A DNA stretch of 64,000 nt, taken from assembly GCA_016858145.1 (NCBI GenBank), contig JAEHOE010000087.1:372001-436000 (forward strand). Reading direction: 5' to 3'. Under the pieces are notes generated by a model, which made no database searches, had not been told where the DNA came from, and worked only from the letters and a program-made list of their open reading frames with translations. The stretch's first letter is position 1, and every line of letters begins with the position of its first letter. Positions 44,308 to 55,323 of this stretch are shown piece after piece. The translations under genes were made by a program, and so were the position numbers. The stretch comes from Edaphochlamys debaryana. Lineage: Eukaryota; Chlorophyta; Chlorophyceae; Chlamydomonadales.

Positions 44308-45214
44308 ATGGCCTTCACACCCTCCGCAGAGCGCCACCGCTACGGACCGCGCGCGTCCTGCGAGTCCGTGCCTCCCTCCGCCATCAAGGCCCCGGGCGCC
44401 AAGCAGACCCTGTCGCAGACGCTGCGGTCTATTGCGGCCGCGACCCGGGCGGGCCGGCTGAAGGCCGCGCAGGCCGCCGCAGAGTCCGTGGCGCGCCTGC
44501 TCGTGCGTGACGTGAGGGACTGCTCCCGCTGCCACGTGCACACCCTTGTCCCGCCGTCCACCTTCTACTTCGTGCTCCGGGAGGACGGGGCGGGGGACGA
44601 CCCGGCCCACCTGGAGGCCTGGCTGCTCGAGGGGGCTGCCGAGAGCTCCGGAGGCCATGTGCCCTACGGGTCTCCGCCGATGTCCTACTTTGGTGCCGGC
44701 AGCACGCTGTCCTTTGAGCGGTGAGGCTTGGGGGGAGGGCTCGGGGGGACGGGGGAGGGGCGGCAGAGGCGGAAGGCAGGGTGCGGATGGACTAGTAGGG
44801 GACCTGGTGGCGTCACTCTTCGGGCAGGCCCTTCCAGCCCACTGCAGGGCAGCTGTTGAAACCGCCACGTTACCGCCTTCTCCCCCCCGTGACCCTTCCC
44901 CGCGGCCTTCCGCCTGCAGGGCAGTCAACGAGGCCGCCGATGTCTTCAAGGGCACTTGCACTGACTCCTCCTTCCAGCTGCTGGGGGCCACGCAGGAGGC
45001 GGTCCTGGCCGCCCTGCAGCCCCTGCTGGGGAACGACCTCAAGGCCAGCTGGGTTGAGCTGCGCCTGCACCAGAAGCCCCACGGCATTGACCCACGGCAG
45101 GGCACTCAAGAGCTTCTGCTTGGCCAGCTGTTTGCGCTCCGCCATAGTGGCGCCTCGCCCGCCGCCCAGACGCACATCCCCGTGCTGCGCCTGGTTCTCG
45201 ATGGCCGGCCCTGA
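44308..45214 (+). CDS. Module-family gene M (one alpha-beta pair)
   Basis: Two exons, 44308-44720 and 44920-45214, with a phase-2 intron, encode 235 residues. The first 60 or so residues are polar and basic. The alpha core is ESVARLLVRDVRDCSR then STFYFVLRED and LEAWLLEGA, and the beta core is AVLAALQPLLGNDLKASWVE, ending HIPVLRLVLDGRP. The reading frame is also open upstream to 43837, where a former beta exon of locus H (SLRLLGPSRGAVLGELRPLL) begins with an ATG. A fused beta-alpha-beta protein about 157 residues longer is therefore possible. The start at 44308 is chosen because the intervening stretch is low complexity. Confidence 0.65.
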
Positions 45215-45470
45215 GGAAGGCGTGGCCGCGCAGGCTGGTCATGGCCAGCGGGCCCGGTAGGGCGTTGCTGCGTTGCGTTACTCGCGTACCGGTAACAAGG
45301 GCCTGTGACCGTGGACCCAGCGCACCCGCGGACGCTTGTATGCCTACCGCTACAGGGAGAGATGGATCCGCTTAACGGGGTGAAGGAGGATCTTTCGAGG
45401 GGACAGTAGCGAGGTAACTTCCTTGCCCTGTAACCCCCTTGCCCCCACGCCGTCGCTTACCCCCAGGGTC
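45215..45470. other. Spacer between gene M and the orphan beta exon
   Basis: No supported exon is seen. Confidence 0.35.
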
Positions 45471-45783
45471 GAGGGCATGACACCCGGCGCTGCGGATGCT
45501 ACCGGCGGCGGGGCCCTGCTGCCCGCCTGCCCCGGTTCCCTCCGCCTGCCTCCGCCTGCTGGGGCCCAGTCGGGGGGCGGTGCTGGGGGCGGTGCGGCCG
45601 CTGCTGGGGCGGCGGGGGCTGGGGGTGGAGTGGCTGCCGGGCTGCGAGGTGGTGGTGGCGGGGCAGGGGAGGGTCAAGGATCTTGAGATGAGAAGGTGTG
45701 GGACGGCGCGGATGGGGAGGGACAGGAGGGGGGCAGGGTGGAGGTGGGAGATGTGGCCGTGCTGCGGGTGGCAAGGAGTCTGA
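45471..45783 (+). pseudogene. Orphan beta exon, module family
   Basis: A lone beta-like exon after a CCCCCAG acceptor, with MTPGAADATGGGALLPACPG in one frame and GPSRGAVLGAVRPLLGRRGL in another. A local duplication of CCTCCGCCTG near 45540-45560 causes the shift. The last strand (VAVLRVAR) is again out of frame after a G-rich run. No alpha partner lies next to it. It is closest to the last beta exons of H and J. Confidence 0.6.
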
Positions 45784-46385
45784 GCGGGGCCGTGTCCTCC
45801 AGTGACATGAGGTCTGTGGGAGTAGACGGCAAAGAAGAGGCTGGAGCGAGGTGACGACGGCGTGCTGTCGTCCGCAGGGGGCTTGCAGGATGGAGGGAGG
45901 ATTGACAGGGTACGAGGGAGTACGTTATGCAGTGAAGGGAGTCTGGCCCAGGTCGCTCGAGCCTAGGACGCGGGGGTTGTCGTATGCACGGCCCTAGCGG
46001 CGGTGGGTTAGAAGGGGACAACGGAGGACGATCGGCAGTGGAGGGGGACCGGCACAGGCCAAGACCAGTGGAAGGGGCAGTGAGCATGGCGTGAGGGGTC
46101 AGTGATGGATGAGTGAAGGTAACGATTACGTAGAAGTGAAGGCCATCTGACCCTTTGCCTGCGGTGAGGGGACTAAAAGCCTAGCGGGATGTAGAGCGGT
46201 GCTTCCCTGCCAGAGCGCGAACGAGGAAGGGGTCTGGGGATGGCGCCAGAATGGTTCGTGCCAGCGCACTCATCGTGGCAGCCGTCGGCCGGGCTGCTAG
46301 TAAAGTTATCTTCCTGGCAGCTATTTCACCACATACCTACAGCCCAGTGATAGAGCCTCACGCAGAGTCTCAACCTTCGTCCCAC

Positions 46386-46398
46386 CTGTCAGCGACAG
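46386..46398. repeat. Recurrent palindrome, copy 5 (upstream of I)
   Basis: CTGTCAGCGACAG followed by CCGTGA, about 1 kb before the gene I start. Confidence 0.6.
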
Positions 46399-47186
46399 CC
46401 GTGAAGCTTCCTGTGGCTTGCAGACTTGCTGCCTCTGTAGATAGCATAACTTGCTGCTGCATATGATACTGCTAAGGGCGCAATTTCCAGTCCGCGGACT
46501 CGGCGCACTCCGCGGCAAGCTCCAGCTTGAATCCCACGCCCCAGGCAACCTCGCGTGTGACGTGTACTCTAGGAGCCAGCTACTGGGACTCTCAGGGCCG
46601 CTGCACAGCGAATTCCCACGGAGAGCGATGAGGAGCAGGTGCTGCGTCCACCTCCGAGCGGGAACGACCTCGCCAGCTGGACAGACGCGGGAGTAGTTGC
46701 TGGAGATGCTGAAAGACGCCGGTGGGAGATGTCGCCGGGTCGTAGGGACCCATCCTCAGTGGCTGAGGGGACATGCTGGCGCAAGCCCCAGCAGTAGGAT
46801 TTGCGAGCGCAACCAGGGAGCAAGCCGCATGTGCCACCGCTTGGCGAGGTGGCGCTGGCGGATAAGGACCGGTCCCAGAGGAGGCCGCAGCCAGCGTGCC
46901 GGTGGGCCTCCCGGGCCATGGACAAGGGGTGGCACCTGCATGCCGGGGTGATTGTGCGGGGAAGGGGTCTGGTCCGCCGGGAGCCCGCCGCACCATGACG
47001 CAATGCAGGCAGGGGGCAGTCGCCGATGGAGCGGGTGGAGCGTGCGCTGACTACCCCGGTATGGCTCCCCGGTATGGCTCCGTGCGTGCTCTCACCACGC
47101 CCCTGCTCTCCGCTACCCGCAGGCAGGTATTTCCGCCAGCTTGAAGCCTCTCCTGGCTCAGCAGGCGCTCAGAGGGGTGGGGAGAG

Positions 47187-47368
47187 GGACCGGGCTCTCC
47201 TCGCAGCCACATGTGCACTCAGGGGAAGGGGCGGAGGTGGCGACCGGAGCTGGAGGGCACGCCGCGTGCAGGCCGTGGTTTTCACGGCGAGCCCCGCCCA
47301 CACAGCGAGTGGCCCCGCCCCGCCACAGTCTCAGCCCTCCAGCGGCATACACTGCCGCTCTAACAGCC
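47187..47368 (+). repeat. Duplicated 5' flank of gene I (paired with 40090-40270)
   Basis: Near-identical to the flank of gene G up to the shared start codon, which also supports that start in both genes. Confidence 0.7.
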
Positions 47369-49902
47369 ATGCTCTGCACAGCCCCGCTCAGGGCCGTGCC
47401 CTACGGCCCCTCAGCCAGCCTCCGCTGCCGCGCACCGCCCAGCCTCGCCCGCTACGCCCGTGCTGCTGCGGCCCCGCGGCCCCGGCCCAGCGCCCGAGCC
47501 AGGCCCAGCGCTGTGCGCCGCGTGGCAGCGGCAGCGGGAGTTGCGAACCTAGGACCGGTGGAGGCCGCGGGAAGGTCCGACACTCGTGCTCGGCGCTCGC
47601 CCCTCGAGCCCGTCGCACAGGCGGTTGCACAGGTGGGCTCAAGGGGCTGGACGCTTCAGCTGCGTTGGGCCGGGGGCCCCGCCCTGAACCCTAGGGTTTT
47701 GCGCCTCGACCCACCCGCGGCCGACCCACGCCCTGCCGCAAACCCACAGGAGGTCCCGCCCGGGGCTTACCATCATCCATCCTGACCCGACCCCTGCCTC
47801 CTCCCCTCCTCCTCCCCCCCCTCACCCCCCCTCCCCCAGGCCCAGCTGGATGCGCTCCTGGGCAGCCGTGCCGAGGGCGAGTCCCTCCGTCGGCAGCTGG
47901 GCGAGCAGCAGCGGCTGTTCGATAATCAACGGGAAGAAATGTCCGAGCAGCTGAGCAAGCTATTCGAGCAGGTCAGAGCGGGGAGGGTGTCAGGCCCAGG
48001 CCAAGCAGCCTGACACTACTGACCACGCACATGCGTTTCAACTACGAGGAGCCTCTTGAGTGTGGGTGCTGACAGCTGCCACCCTCGGCTGCCACCCTTG
48101 TTCGCCCTCAGCTGGCTGACGTCCTGATCCAACGGAACGACCGCGCGGCGGAGGTGGAGGAGCGCCTCGAGGCCCAGGAGCTGGAGCTGGAGCGGGCGAG
48201 GGCACGGATCGCGGAGCTCGAGCTGCGGGCGCCAGACCAGGTACTCATTTAGGGGGGTGGATAGCTTATCCCTCCATCCACATGTCATCTCCTCTGGGGT
48301 CCTGCCCGCAGCAGTAGCCGCCAAGCCCTTCACTTCATTGCTCTGCTGGTGGTGTCAACATCTGATTCTTCCCACAGCAGCCCCAAGTAAGGCCTCTGCC
48401 CCTCTGTATTGTCCACCCCTTCGCAGCAGCGTCTGGTGCCCGACCAGGCCGAGGAGGTGCGCCGAGCAGGCGCCCAGGCTGCCGCCGCGGAGGTGGTGCG
48501 AATGCTGCGGCGCAACGTCCGGAATGGAGAGCTGCAGTCTGACGCCTTCTTTGTTCTGGCGGAGGAGCAAGCAACAGCAGCTCGTGACCTCGCTGGGGTT
48601 ACGGTAGGGGGCCTTCGCGTCTGCCTGCTGGAGGACGCTTGCATCGGCCGCCGGGAGGGCGCCGACGAGTCAAGCCTGGAAGGCCTGGTATTTTTCACCC
48701 GGTGAGTGGGGCCCGTTTAGGCAACCCCCGCGGCCGGGGATACCGGGGAGGGGGCTCCACGGCTTCACGGGGCGCTGCTTGTTGGGAGTCCAAGAGGACC
48801 AAGTGCTGAGCCGTCTTGACGTGGTGGGCTGAGCCTTGATAGGTCTCATGTTGCTGAACCAGACCCAAACCTCACATCGTACGCAACGTTTGGCAGGATG
48901 ACGAGGGAGGGTGAAGTCGTGGGCCAGCAGCCTCGAGATCCCTACCTCCAGCTGGTGGCGAGGTCTCGTGACGAAGTGCTGGAGGCGCTGCGGCCCCTGC
49001 TGGGGGAGGCCGCAACGGCGGTGTGGCTGCTTGACCGCCCGCTCTATGCTGAGCTCAAGAAGGATTATTACTGGGCGCCGTGTGTGGACGCTCCAGTACC
49101 GGTACTGCTCATTCAGCCGCGGTGAGCAGCGAGCAGGCTTGAGGCCTGCGTGCTTTTCTAGATGCGTGGGCCGCCTCTGGTGGGTAGCACTTGTGGAAAC
49201 GCCCCGGTTCGGTTCGGTTCCGCTACGGCTGCTGACTCTGGCTCCTTTGTTGCATGTCCCGCCGTCTGCCGCAGTGTCCGTGGCTCCAGCGAACCGGCCG
49301 GCGACGAGCAGCCCCATGCAGCTCACTCAGCCGGTGCCAGCCCGGAGGTGCGGGCTGCCGCGGAGGCGGCCATGGACCTCATCCTGCGGCGCCTGCACAC
49401 CTCCGACACCAGCTACCTGGTCTTCGAGGGCCGGCACCCCGGCTCCGGTCCCGACATAACGCCGGGCCTGAAGCCGTGGCGGCTGACGGGCGCCAAGCTC
49501 CGCCTCGACTCGGTGTCCTTCAACAGGTGGGCACTGGGGGGTCTTCGGACTGTTTAGAGAGGCTGGAGGGGCTGCGAGCGGAAGCTCACCTTCGCACCTC
49601 GGGCACTGTGAGCAGCAGCCAGCCGGCCAGCCTCGCTGACCTGTGCTTCGTGCCCCCTCCGCAACCGCGCCCCACCCGTCTGCAGTGGCGAGAGCGCTAC
49701 CGGCGTGGCACCCGGCGACTGGCACCCCAGGAGTGCAGCCCTGCGGCCGGCGGAGGAGGACCGTGCGGCGCTGCTGGCCGAGCTGCGGGCCCGCATGGGG
49801 CCCTCACCGGAGATGGAGTGGCTGGTGACGGACCTGTGGCACAACGGCTGGGGGGCGCATTACAAGGCCCGCTTGATCCCCATCCTCAGGGTGTGCATCT
49901 AG
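47369..49902 (+). CDS. Module-family gene I (leader, coiled coil, two alpha-beta pairs), intact
   Basis: Seven exons, 47369-47632, 47840-47971, 48112-48240, 48427-48701, 48897-49121, 49275-49526 and 49686-49902, encode 497 residues. The leader matches gene G (MLCTAPLRAVPYGPSASLRC, then SAVRRVAAAAG). Two coiled-coil exons follow. The first starts like D-F (AQLDALLGSRAEGESLRRQL) then diverges, and the second is strongly heptad-like (VEERLEAQELELERARARIA). Alpha1 has RMLRRNVRNGELQSDAFFVL and beta1 EVLEALRPLLGEAATAVWLL then VPVLLIQP. Alpha2 has LILRRLHTSDTSYLVFEG and beta2 ALLAELRARMGPSPEMEWLV, ending IPILRVCI. Module introns are phase 2 and coiled-coil introns phase 0. It looks like a full-length expressed member; its role is unknown. 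Confidence 0.82.
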
Positions 49903-50263
49903 CTAGAGCTGCCAGAGATAGGGTCAAGCCTGCGGGGGACTGCCCTGCGCGGCGGCGCTGTGGGGGGTGTCGGCCTGCAGGAACGAGGGTCTGCCCAGGG
50001 TCTGCCGAGGGTGGGATGGGGCGGAGGTCAAAATGGAGATGTTGAAGCAGCTGTCAAGTCGGGGTGGGCAGGCGCACGGCGGCTGGGTGGACGTGGGTCC
50101 GGGACAGGGGATGGCCGGGGGATGGCCGGGAAGGTGGAGTGCACGGAAACACATGACACGCAACTTGCGCTGCATTCCTCATTTACCACGCCACGCCCCA
50201 CCTCTTAGTTTACCTGCTTGCCTGCCTTGACCATGCGCGTACGTTGACCTGCTCGTCTTGACC
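49903..50263. other. Intergenic between genes I and J
   Basis: About 360 bp, no supported exon and no CTGTCAGCGACAG copy. Confidence 0.4.
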
Positions 50264-53158
50264 ATGCGCGCATCAAGCCATTGGAGTGCCAGCAAGGCCG
50301 GGAGCAGCAGCGGCCGCCCCTCAAGCGCAGCCTTCGCGGCCCGCCTCGCACCGCGCGGGGCCCGCGCGGCTGCGGCTCCGCGAAGCCCCTTTCGCACTAA
50401 GCGCAGCCTCGTCGCGCGCTGGGCTCCCGACGCCAAGCCTGGCGCTGGCGGTGCTGCAGGAGAGCCGGGTGGTCGCAAGCCGCGCCCCGCTGCTGCGGAG
50501 GGCGGCGCCGAGGAGCCTTCTGCCGACGCGCCGGTGGCTGCTCAGGCCAGCGCACAGGTGAGCGGGAGCGCGGGTGGCATGGGTCGGGAGGGCGGTGGGT
50601 CGTCAGCGTCCGGGTCGGAGCGAGCCCCGCTGCCCCGCCTCCCACCTGCCTCCCTCAGCCCCTCCCTCCCCCTCCCTCTCCCTCCAGGTTCTAACGGCTG
50701 CCGAGGCGAAGGCCGCCTCCCTCCGTGCGCAGCTGGCGGAGCTGCAGGGGGCCCTGGGGGAGCAGCTGCGGTGGAGGACGGGGCAGGTGGGTTCGTGTGC
50801 CCACGGCTAGGGGGGCACAGCTAGGGGGCGTGGCCGTCATTCTTGGGCCCAGCCAGGGCGGAGCGTGCGGGGCTTGAGGCTATTGGACAGAGAGAGACGG
50901 CGTTTAGGACCGCCTACCTCCCCACGCCGTCTCCTGCCTCGTCCGCCCTCCTGCCCACCCGCGCATCTCCCCCCCTGCCCAACCCCAGGCAGCCCCGGAG
51001 CAGCAGCAACGCATGCTGACGTCAGAGGAGCTGGGCCGCACAGCCGAGCAGGTGAGGAGGGGAGCGCAAAACGGGGCTTGCGGAAAGCACACGGGCTGGG
51101 TGGGTGAAGTCTTCATCCTGAACTGAGCCTTGATCATGACACCAGTATTCCCCTTCCTCCCTCACACCCCCACCCCTCAGGCCCTGGCCCTGGGGCTGCG
51201 GCTGCAGCAGCTGGAGTCTGAGCTGGCGGGGGCGGCGGAGGGGGTCAGCAAGGTGGAGGGCGAGGAGGAAGTGGAGCAGCAGGTGGGTGACTCACATGTT
51301 GAGAGGGCCAAGAGGGCTACCAAGGGGCTGGGACTAGGGGTTTGAGGGCGATCCCAGGCCATGCCCTCCACGTCACTGGAGACTGGCTTTCTGAATGCCC
51401 CGCTCACAATCCGACCCCAACGACCCCCCAGGTGAACCCCCCGCCTTCGTCGGCCCTCCGCAAGCAGGGCGGGCCAGCCCATGCCGCTGCCCGGTCCGTG
51501 GTTCGCCTCCTGCTGCGGCACCTGCACACCCGGGAGCTGCCGCCCGCCAGCTACCTGGCTATTGATTTGGCGGCGCCTTCGGGAGGGGGCGAAGAGGAAG
51601 GCGCGGGGCGGAGCGAGGAGGGACCGCTGCGTGTGTGGGCGCTGGAGCACGCCCAGGAGGCTGGGGGCAGGGTGTCGTACGACTGGTGCGCTGCATGGGG
51701 ATTGCGGGCCGACAGCCGTTCCCGGCGCTAGGGCCCTAACGCAAGGCACAGCAGCAACCCGTTTGTTGAGGGCTTCTGTGAGATGAAGGCCCCGTCCTTC
51801 GCTCCATACCTACCACACCTCCTCCACTCATCTCGCAGGGCTGTCGACCAGGACGGACTGCGGGGCCCTCCCGACGCTTCGTATTCCCTCCTCCTCTCAG
51901 AGCCCGCGCGCGCTGCGGTGCTGGACGCGCTGGTGCCGCTGCTGGGGGAGGGCATGGGCGCGGAGTGGCTAGTGGACTGCAAGCTGGTGGACCGCATCGC
52001 TGGGCGGGGGGGCGGGGGGGACGGGCTTAGAGGGGCAGCGGTGGCGGCGGAGGGGCAGCGGGCCAGGCGTGGCAGCGGCGTGACAGCGGCAGTGCTCAAG
52101 ATCTCGACCGGGTGAGCGAGGCAAACGCTGCGGGAGCGGCCTCCTCAGGGCAGCAGTCCCATTATTGCTTGACTCACTCAGGTGCAGGGGCAAAACCCCT
52201 AAGCCAAGTAGTGGCCAGCAGGGCTGCAGCCTGCTGGGGTGTTCCACTGGGCTGAGGTCTTTGCTGAGGTCTTTGCTGAGGTCTTTGCTGCTACTGCTGA
52301 CCCGTCCCCTCGCTTTGTCCCCGTTCTTGGGAACCCTTGGCCCCAGCGCCAACCCCTCCGAAGGGAAGGACCTCCCCTTCCTAGCCGCCCACGCAGCACG
52401 TCAGCGGGCGGCTCGAGGGGCAGCTGAGGCCATCTCCCGCCTCCTCAGCAGCCGGCTGCTCCCGGGCGGCGGCTGCTACCTGGTGCTGGGGGAGGAGGAG
52501 GAGGAGGGGGTGGGGCTGGAGGAGGGGGCCACGCCAGGCCTCCACGTGTGGCTGCTGGAGGGAGCGGTGTGCAACGACAACATGGTGTCCTGCATCGGGT
52601 GCGTGCGGCTGGGCCCATAAGATGCAGGGGACCCAGTTCGCCCGGGACCCAACTGTTACCTTCACCAAACTCTCTCCACCCTTGCCGCTCCCTGCACCCA
52701 TGCTTCCCCTGCCCGTTCACCCCCTCTCCCCCACGCCTCCCCTTCCTTCTAGGGTGGACAGCCTGACGCCCGGCGCTGCTGCTGGTGCTGCCGGTGGTGG
52801 CAAGGCCCTGCTGCCCGCCTGCCCCGAGTCCCTCCGCCTGCTGGAGCCCAGCCGGGGGGCGGTGCTGGCGGAGCTGCGGCCGCTGCTGGGGCGGCGAGGC
52901 CTGGGGGCGGAGTGGCTGCCGGGCTGCTGTACCGTGGCGGTGGCGGGGCAGGGGAGGGTCAAGGACCTGGAGGAGGGGTGGGACGGCGCGGATGGGGAGG
53001 GGCTGGAGGGGGGGGGGGTTGGAGGGGGGAGATGTGCCGGTGCTGCGGGTGGCAAGGCTGTAGGGCGCGCGGGGCACCACGCGAGAGCCCCCCAGGAGCT
53101 CCTCAAGGGGTACAGTGGGAAGCATGCATGGCTAGTTCAGGGGCCACCTTGCCTGTGA
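50264..53158 (+). CDS. Module-family gene J (leader, coiled coil, two alpha-beta pairs)
   Basis: Eight exons, 50264-50557, 50688-50786, 50989-51051, 51181-51282, 51432-51685, 51839-52111, 52347-52598 and 52753-53158, join in frame to about 580 residues. The leader is unlike the other loci (MRASSHWSASKAGSSSGRPS, later ARAAAAPRSPFRTKRS) but has transit-like composition. Three coiled-coil exons follow (KAASLRAQLAELQGALGEQL, then LGLRLQQLESELAG). Alpha1 has SVVRLLLRHLHTRELPPAS and beta1 AVLDALVPLLGEGMGAEWLV. Alpha2 has GGCYLVLGEEE with LHVWLLEGAV and beta2 AVLAELRPLLGRRGLGAEWL. After a G-rich run at about 53005-53032 the expected final strand VPVLRVARL reads in the neighbouring frame and stops at 53063. 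The 53158 end used here therefore gives an atypical tail, and a one-base G-run miscall would give the usual ending. Confidence 0.7.
52255..52293. repeat. Three 12-bp repeats in a gene J intron
   Basis: GCTGAGGTCTTT three times in tandem, then GCTG, inside the intron 52112-52346. Confidence 0.85.
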
Positions 53159-53496
53159 TGGGAGTGGTGATGGTGATAGCGCCGTGAAAGACTGCATGCT
53201 GGACGGGGTTGCGGCTGCCGTGGGGACGGCGAGTTGGGCCGGGGTTGGGCAGCATCCGAAGGGTGGAGGGGTTGTGGCACGTTAGGAGGAAGGCCGGTCA
53301 AGGCAAGTATAGATATGCTGTGACGTGTGCCGTGCTCTAGTTCGTGCGATAGCAAGAGCATGGTGCGGTGGCCAGTTGCGTGTGGCCGTGAAGTTCACGG
53401 CCTGCATCCAAGCGGGGGTTTTAGCCCAGCAAGTGCATGCTTTGCTGGGCAAGAACGCTTGATCTTCTCTCAAATAGTTGTAAGACTCCTTACATC
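53159..53496. other. Intergenic between genes J and K
   Basis: No supported exon. Confidence 0.4.
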
Positions 53497-54282
53497 ATGC
53501 GTCTCACAGCCAGACCCCAACTTGGTGCCGGCCCGACCGCAAGCCGCCGCGCTTGCAGGGGCGCCCTTGCCGCTCCAAGCCTGCCGCACAGGCGCAGCAC
53601 AACTCGTCTCATGTCAGTGGTTGCTTCGGCCAAGGCGGCCGGCAGTGCTTCCGCACCGCCGGAGCGCCGTGCCGATACGCTCGATGACCTGCTCGCCAGC
53701 ACCCCAGTCAAGGCCCGGGCTGCACGCCAGGCCACGGCGCAGCGGGCCGTGGAGGCGGCTGTGCAGCTCTTCGTAAAAGAGCAGCTGCCCAAGCTGCAGG
53801 ACTTCTCCCGCATCCACACACAGGGGGTGCCGCAGGCCCCCGACGCCTTCTACCTGGTCTTCGAGGAGGCGGCCGGATTGGATGGGGCCCCAGCGGGGCT
53901 AGTCCCGTGGCTTGTTGAAGGCGGCGGGCGGATCGATTACAGCCGTCACTATGGCATGTATGTCCTGTACGCCAACGGGTGAGGCTCGCTAGGGACGGAT
54001 AGGGAAGAAAGCTGGTATGCTGCGGTTTGTTCCCCTGATTGCTTTCCTCCCATCACGTCAACGTCGTTCAGGCTCGTGGGCCCTCCTGACCGGGTGGACA
54101 CCCGCCCAGAGGAGTCATCCCTCAAGCTGCTTGAGGAAAGCCAGCAGGCGGTGCTGGAGGCGATGCAACCTCTCCTGGGGCCCAAAGCCCAGGCCACATG
54201 GAGGACAGTCGTGCTGCAGGCGGGTAGCGGCTACTCGGTCAAGTCACCCGTGCTAGCCATATCCATGAGGTCAGAAGCGTGA
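53497..54282 (+). CDS. Module-family gene K (leader plus one alpha-beta pair)
   Basis: Two exons, 53497-53978 and 54072-54282, with a phase-2 GT-AG intron, encode 230 residues. The first 50 or so residues are Arg/Ser/Ala-rich with no acidic residue (MRLTARPQLGAGPTASRRAC, then RRSTTRLMSVVASAKAAG), which looks like an organellar presequence read directly into the module without coiled coil. The alpha core is EAAVQLFVKEQLPKLQDFSR then DAFYLVFEEA and VPWLVEGGG, and the beta core AVLEAMQPLLGPKAQATW then SPVLAISM. It is the shortest complete leader-bearing member and a good minimal form for structural work. It is diverged from all other copies, so probably an older branch. Confidence 0.75.
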
Positions 54283-55323
54283 CATCCACGTCAACGAGAC
54301 GCTGGGGGAAAATAGAGGATGAAGGCAACGGGGGCGGCGAGGGGTGATCGGATGCCAATTAAAGTCATGGGCGGGGTCAAGTAAGCCTCGGGGAAGCCTC
54401 AAGGCTGGGTATGTACCTACGGAGACTCGAGAGCCACCTTAGACTGACGGCTGGCACGAAAGGTGCAGAAGGCAAACCCGGGAAAAGGCTAACCCGGGAT
54501 GGCAGGAGAAGGGTTCTTGGGGCTGAAGGGATGACATCGCCTCAGCGGGCCGGGATTAACGGGGAGGTGATTGCAGAGAGGGGAGAGAGATCCGGCTGAC
54601 CTGCTGCCGGGATGGGATGAAGCCTAGCAGTGCTGTATGGTGTATGGTGGCTGGAGAGGCGGGTAACCGTCCCGGTTTGTCATGGCACTGTCCGGGTTTG
54701 AGCCGGGTTGGTCGAACCGGGGTCGAACCCGGCCCCTCCCGGTTACTGCCGGGCTCTGATCGAACCCGCCCCAAACCCGCCCGGCCGGTAACCCCCAAGC
54801 AAGCTCCCTTGGCAGTGTTACCTTACGCCGCCGAGGGCCCCAGCCTGAGTGGTGGTGACCCTGCGCGATGTACCGGTACACGCTAGGTAAGGGCATGGTG
54901 TCGTCTCCTCACCCCCTGACCAGCCAGCCTGGGTCACTTTGGGGAAGCCGGCAGAGCAGGGCAAGCGGACCAACGCATGCTGTGCTCATGACGTGCGCCT
55001 CGAGCCCCATCAGTCAGAAGGAAGGTCAGCTACAGTCCGCTTACCCGTCCATGCCACCACATCGCTGGTGCGTGCTCACGCACGAGAGGTCTATTGCGGG
55101 TTCAGGGTGAGCTGGCCGACGGGGGTCAAGGGGCCGGGGGCCGGGTGCAGGGCACAGGGCAGGCAGGATAGGGGGCCATGCAACTGCAAGGCGTGTGGCG
55201 TACCTGCCCATGCGTGCCGCATGCCGCTCAGCGGTGTCCTTCGCTCCCGTACTCTCGCTCCAGCCAGGTTGAGCCAGCTCACCCTACCGCCTTCCAGTAC
55301 CTCACACACCAGCACCAGCTAGC
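54283..55323. other. Intergenic between loci K and L
   Basis: About 1 kb with no supported exon. At about 54658-54792 there is a dense cluster of direct and inverted CCGGGTT/AACCCGG words able to fold back on itself. Confidence 0.5.

Larger units (their letters stand above)
45784..47368. other. Long intergenic stretch before gene I
   Basis: About 1.6 kb with no convincing exon. It carries the palindrome at 46386 and ends with the 5' flank shared with gene G. Confidence 0.5.

Noticed and set aside
54700..54790. tRNA-like GGTCGAACC motif
   Set aside because: It resembles a T-loop, but no acceptor stem or anticodon arm could be placed around it.
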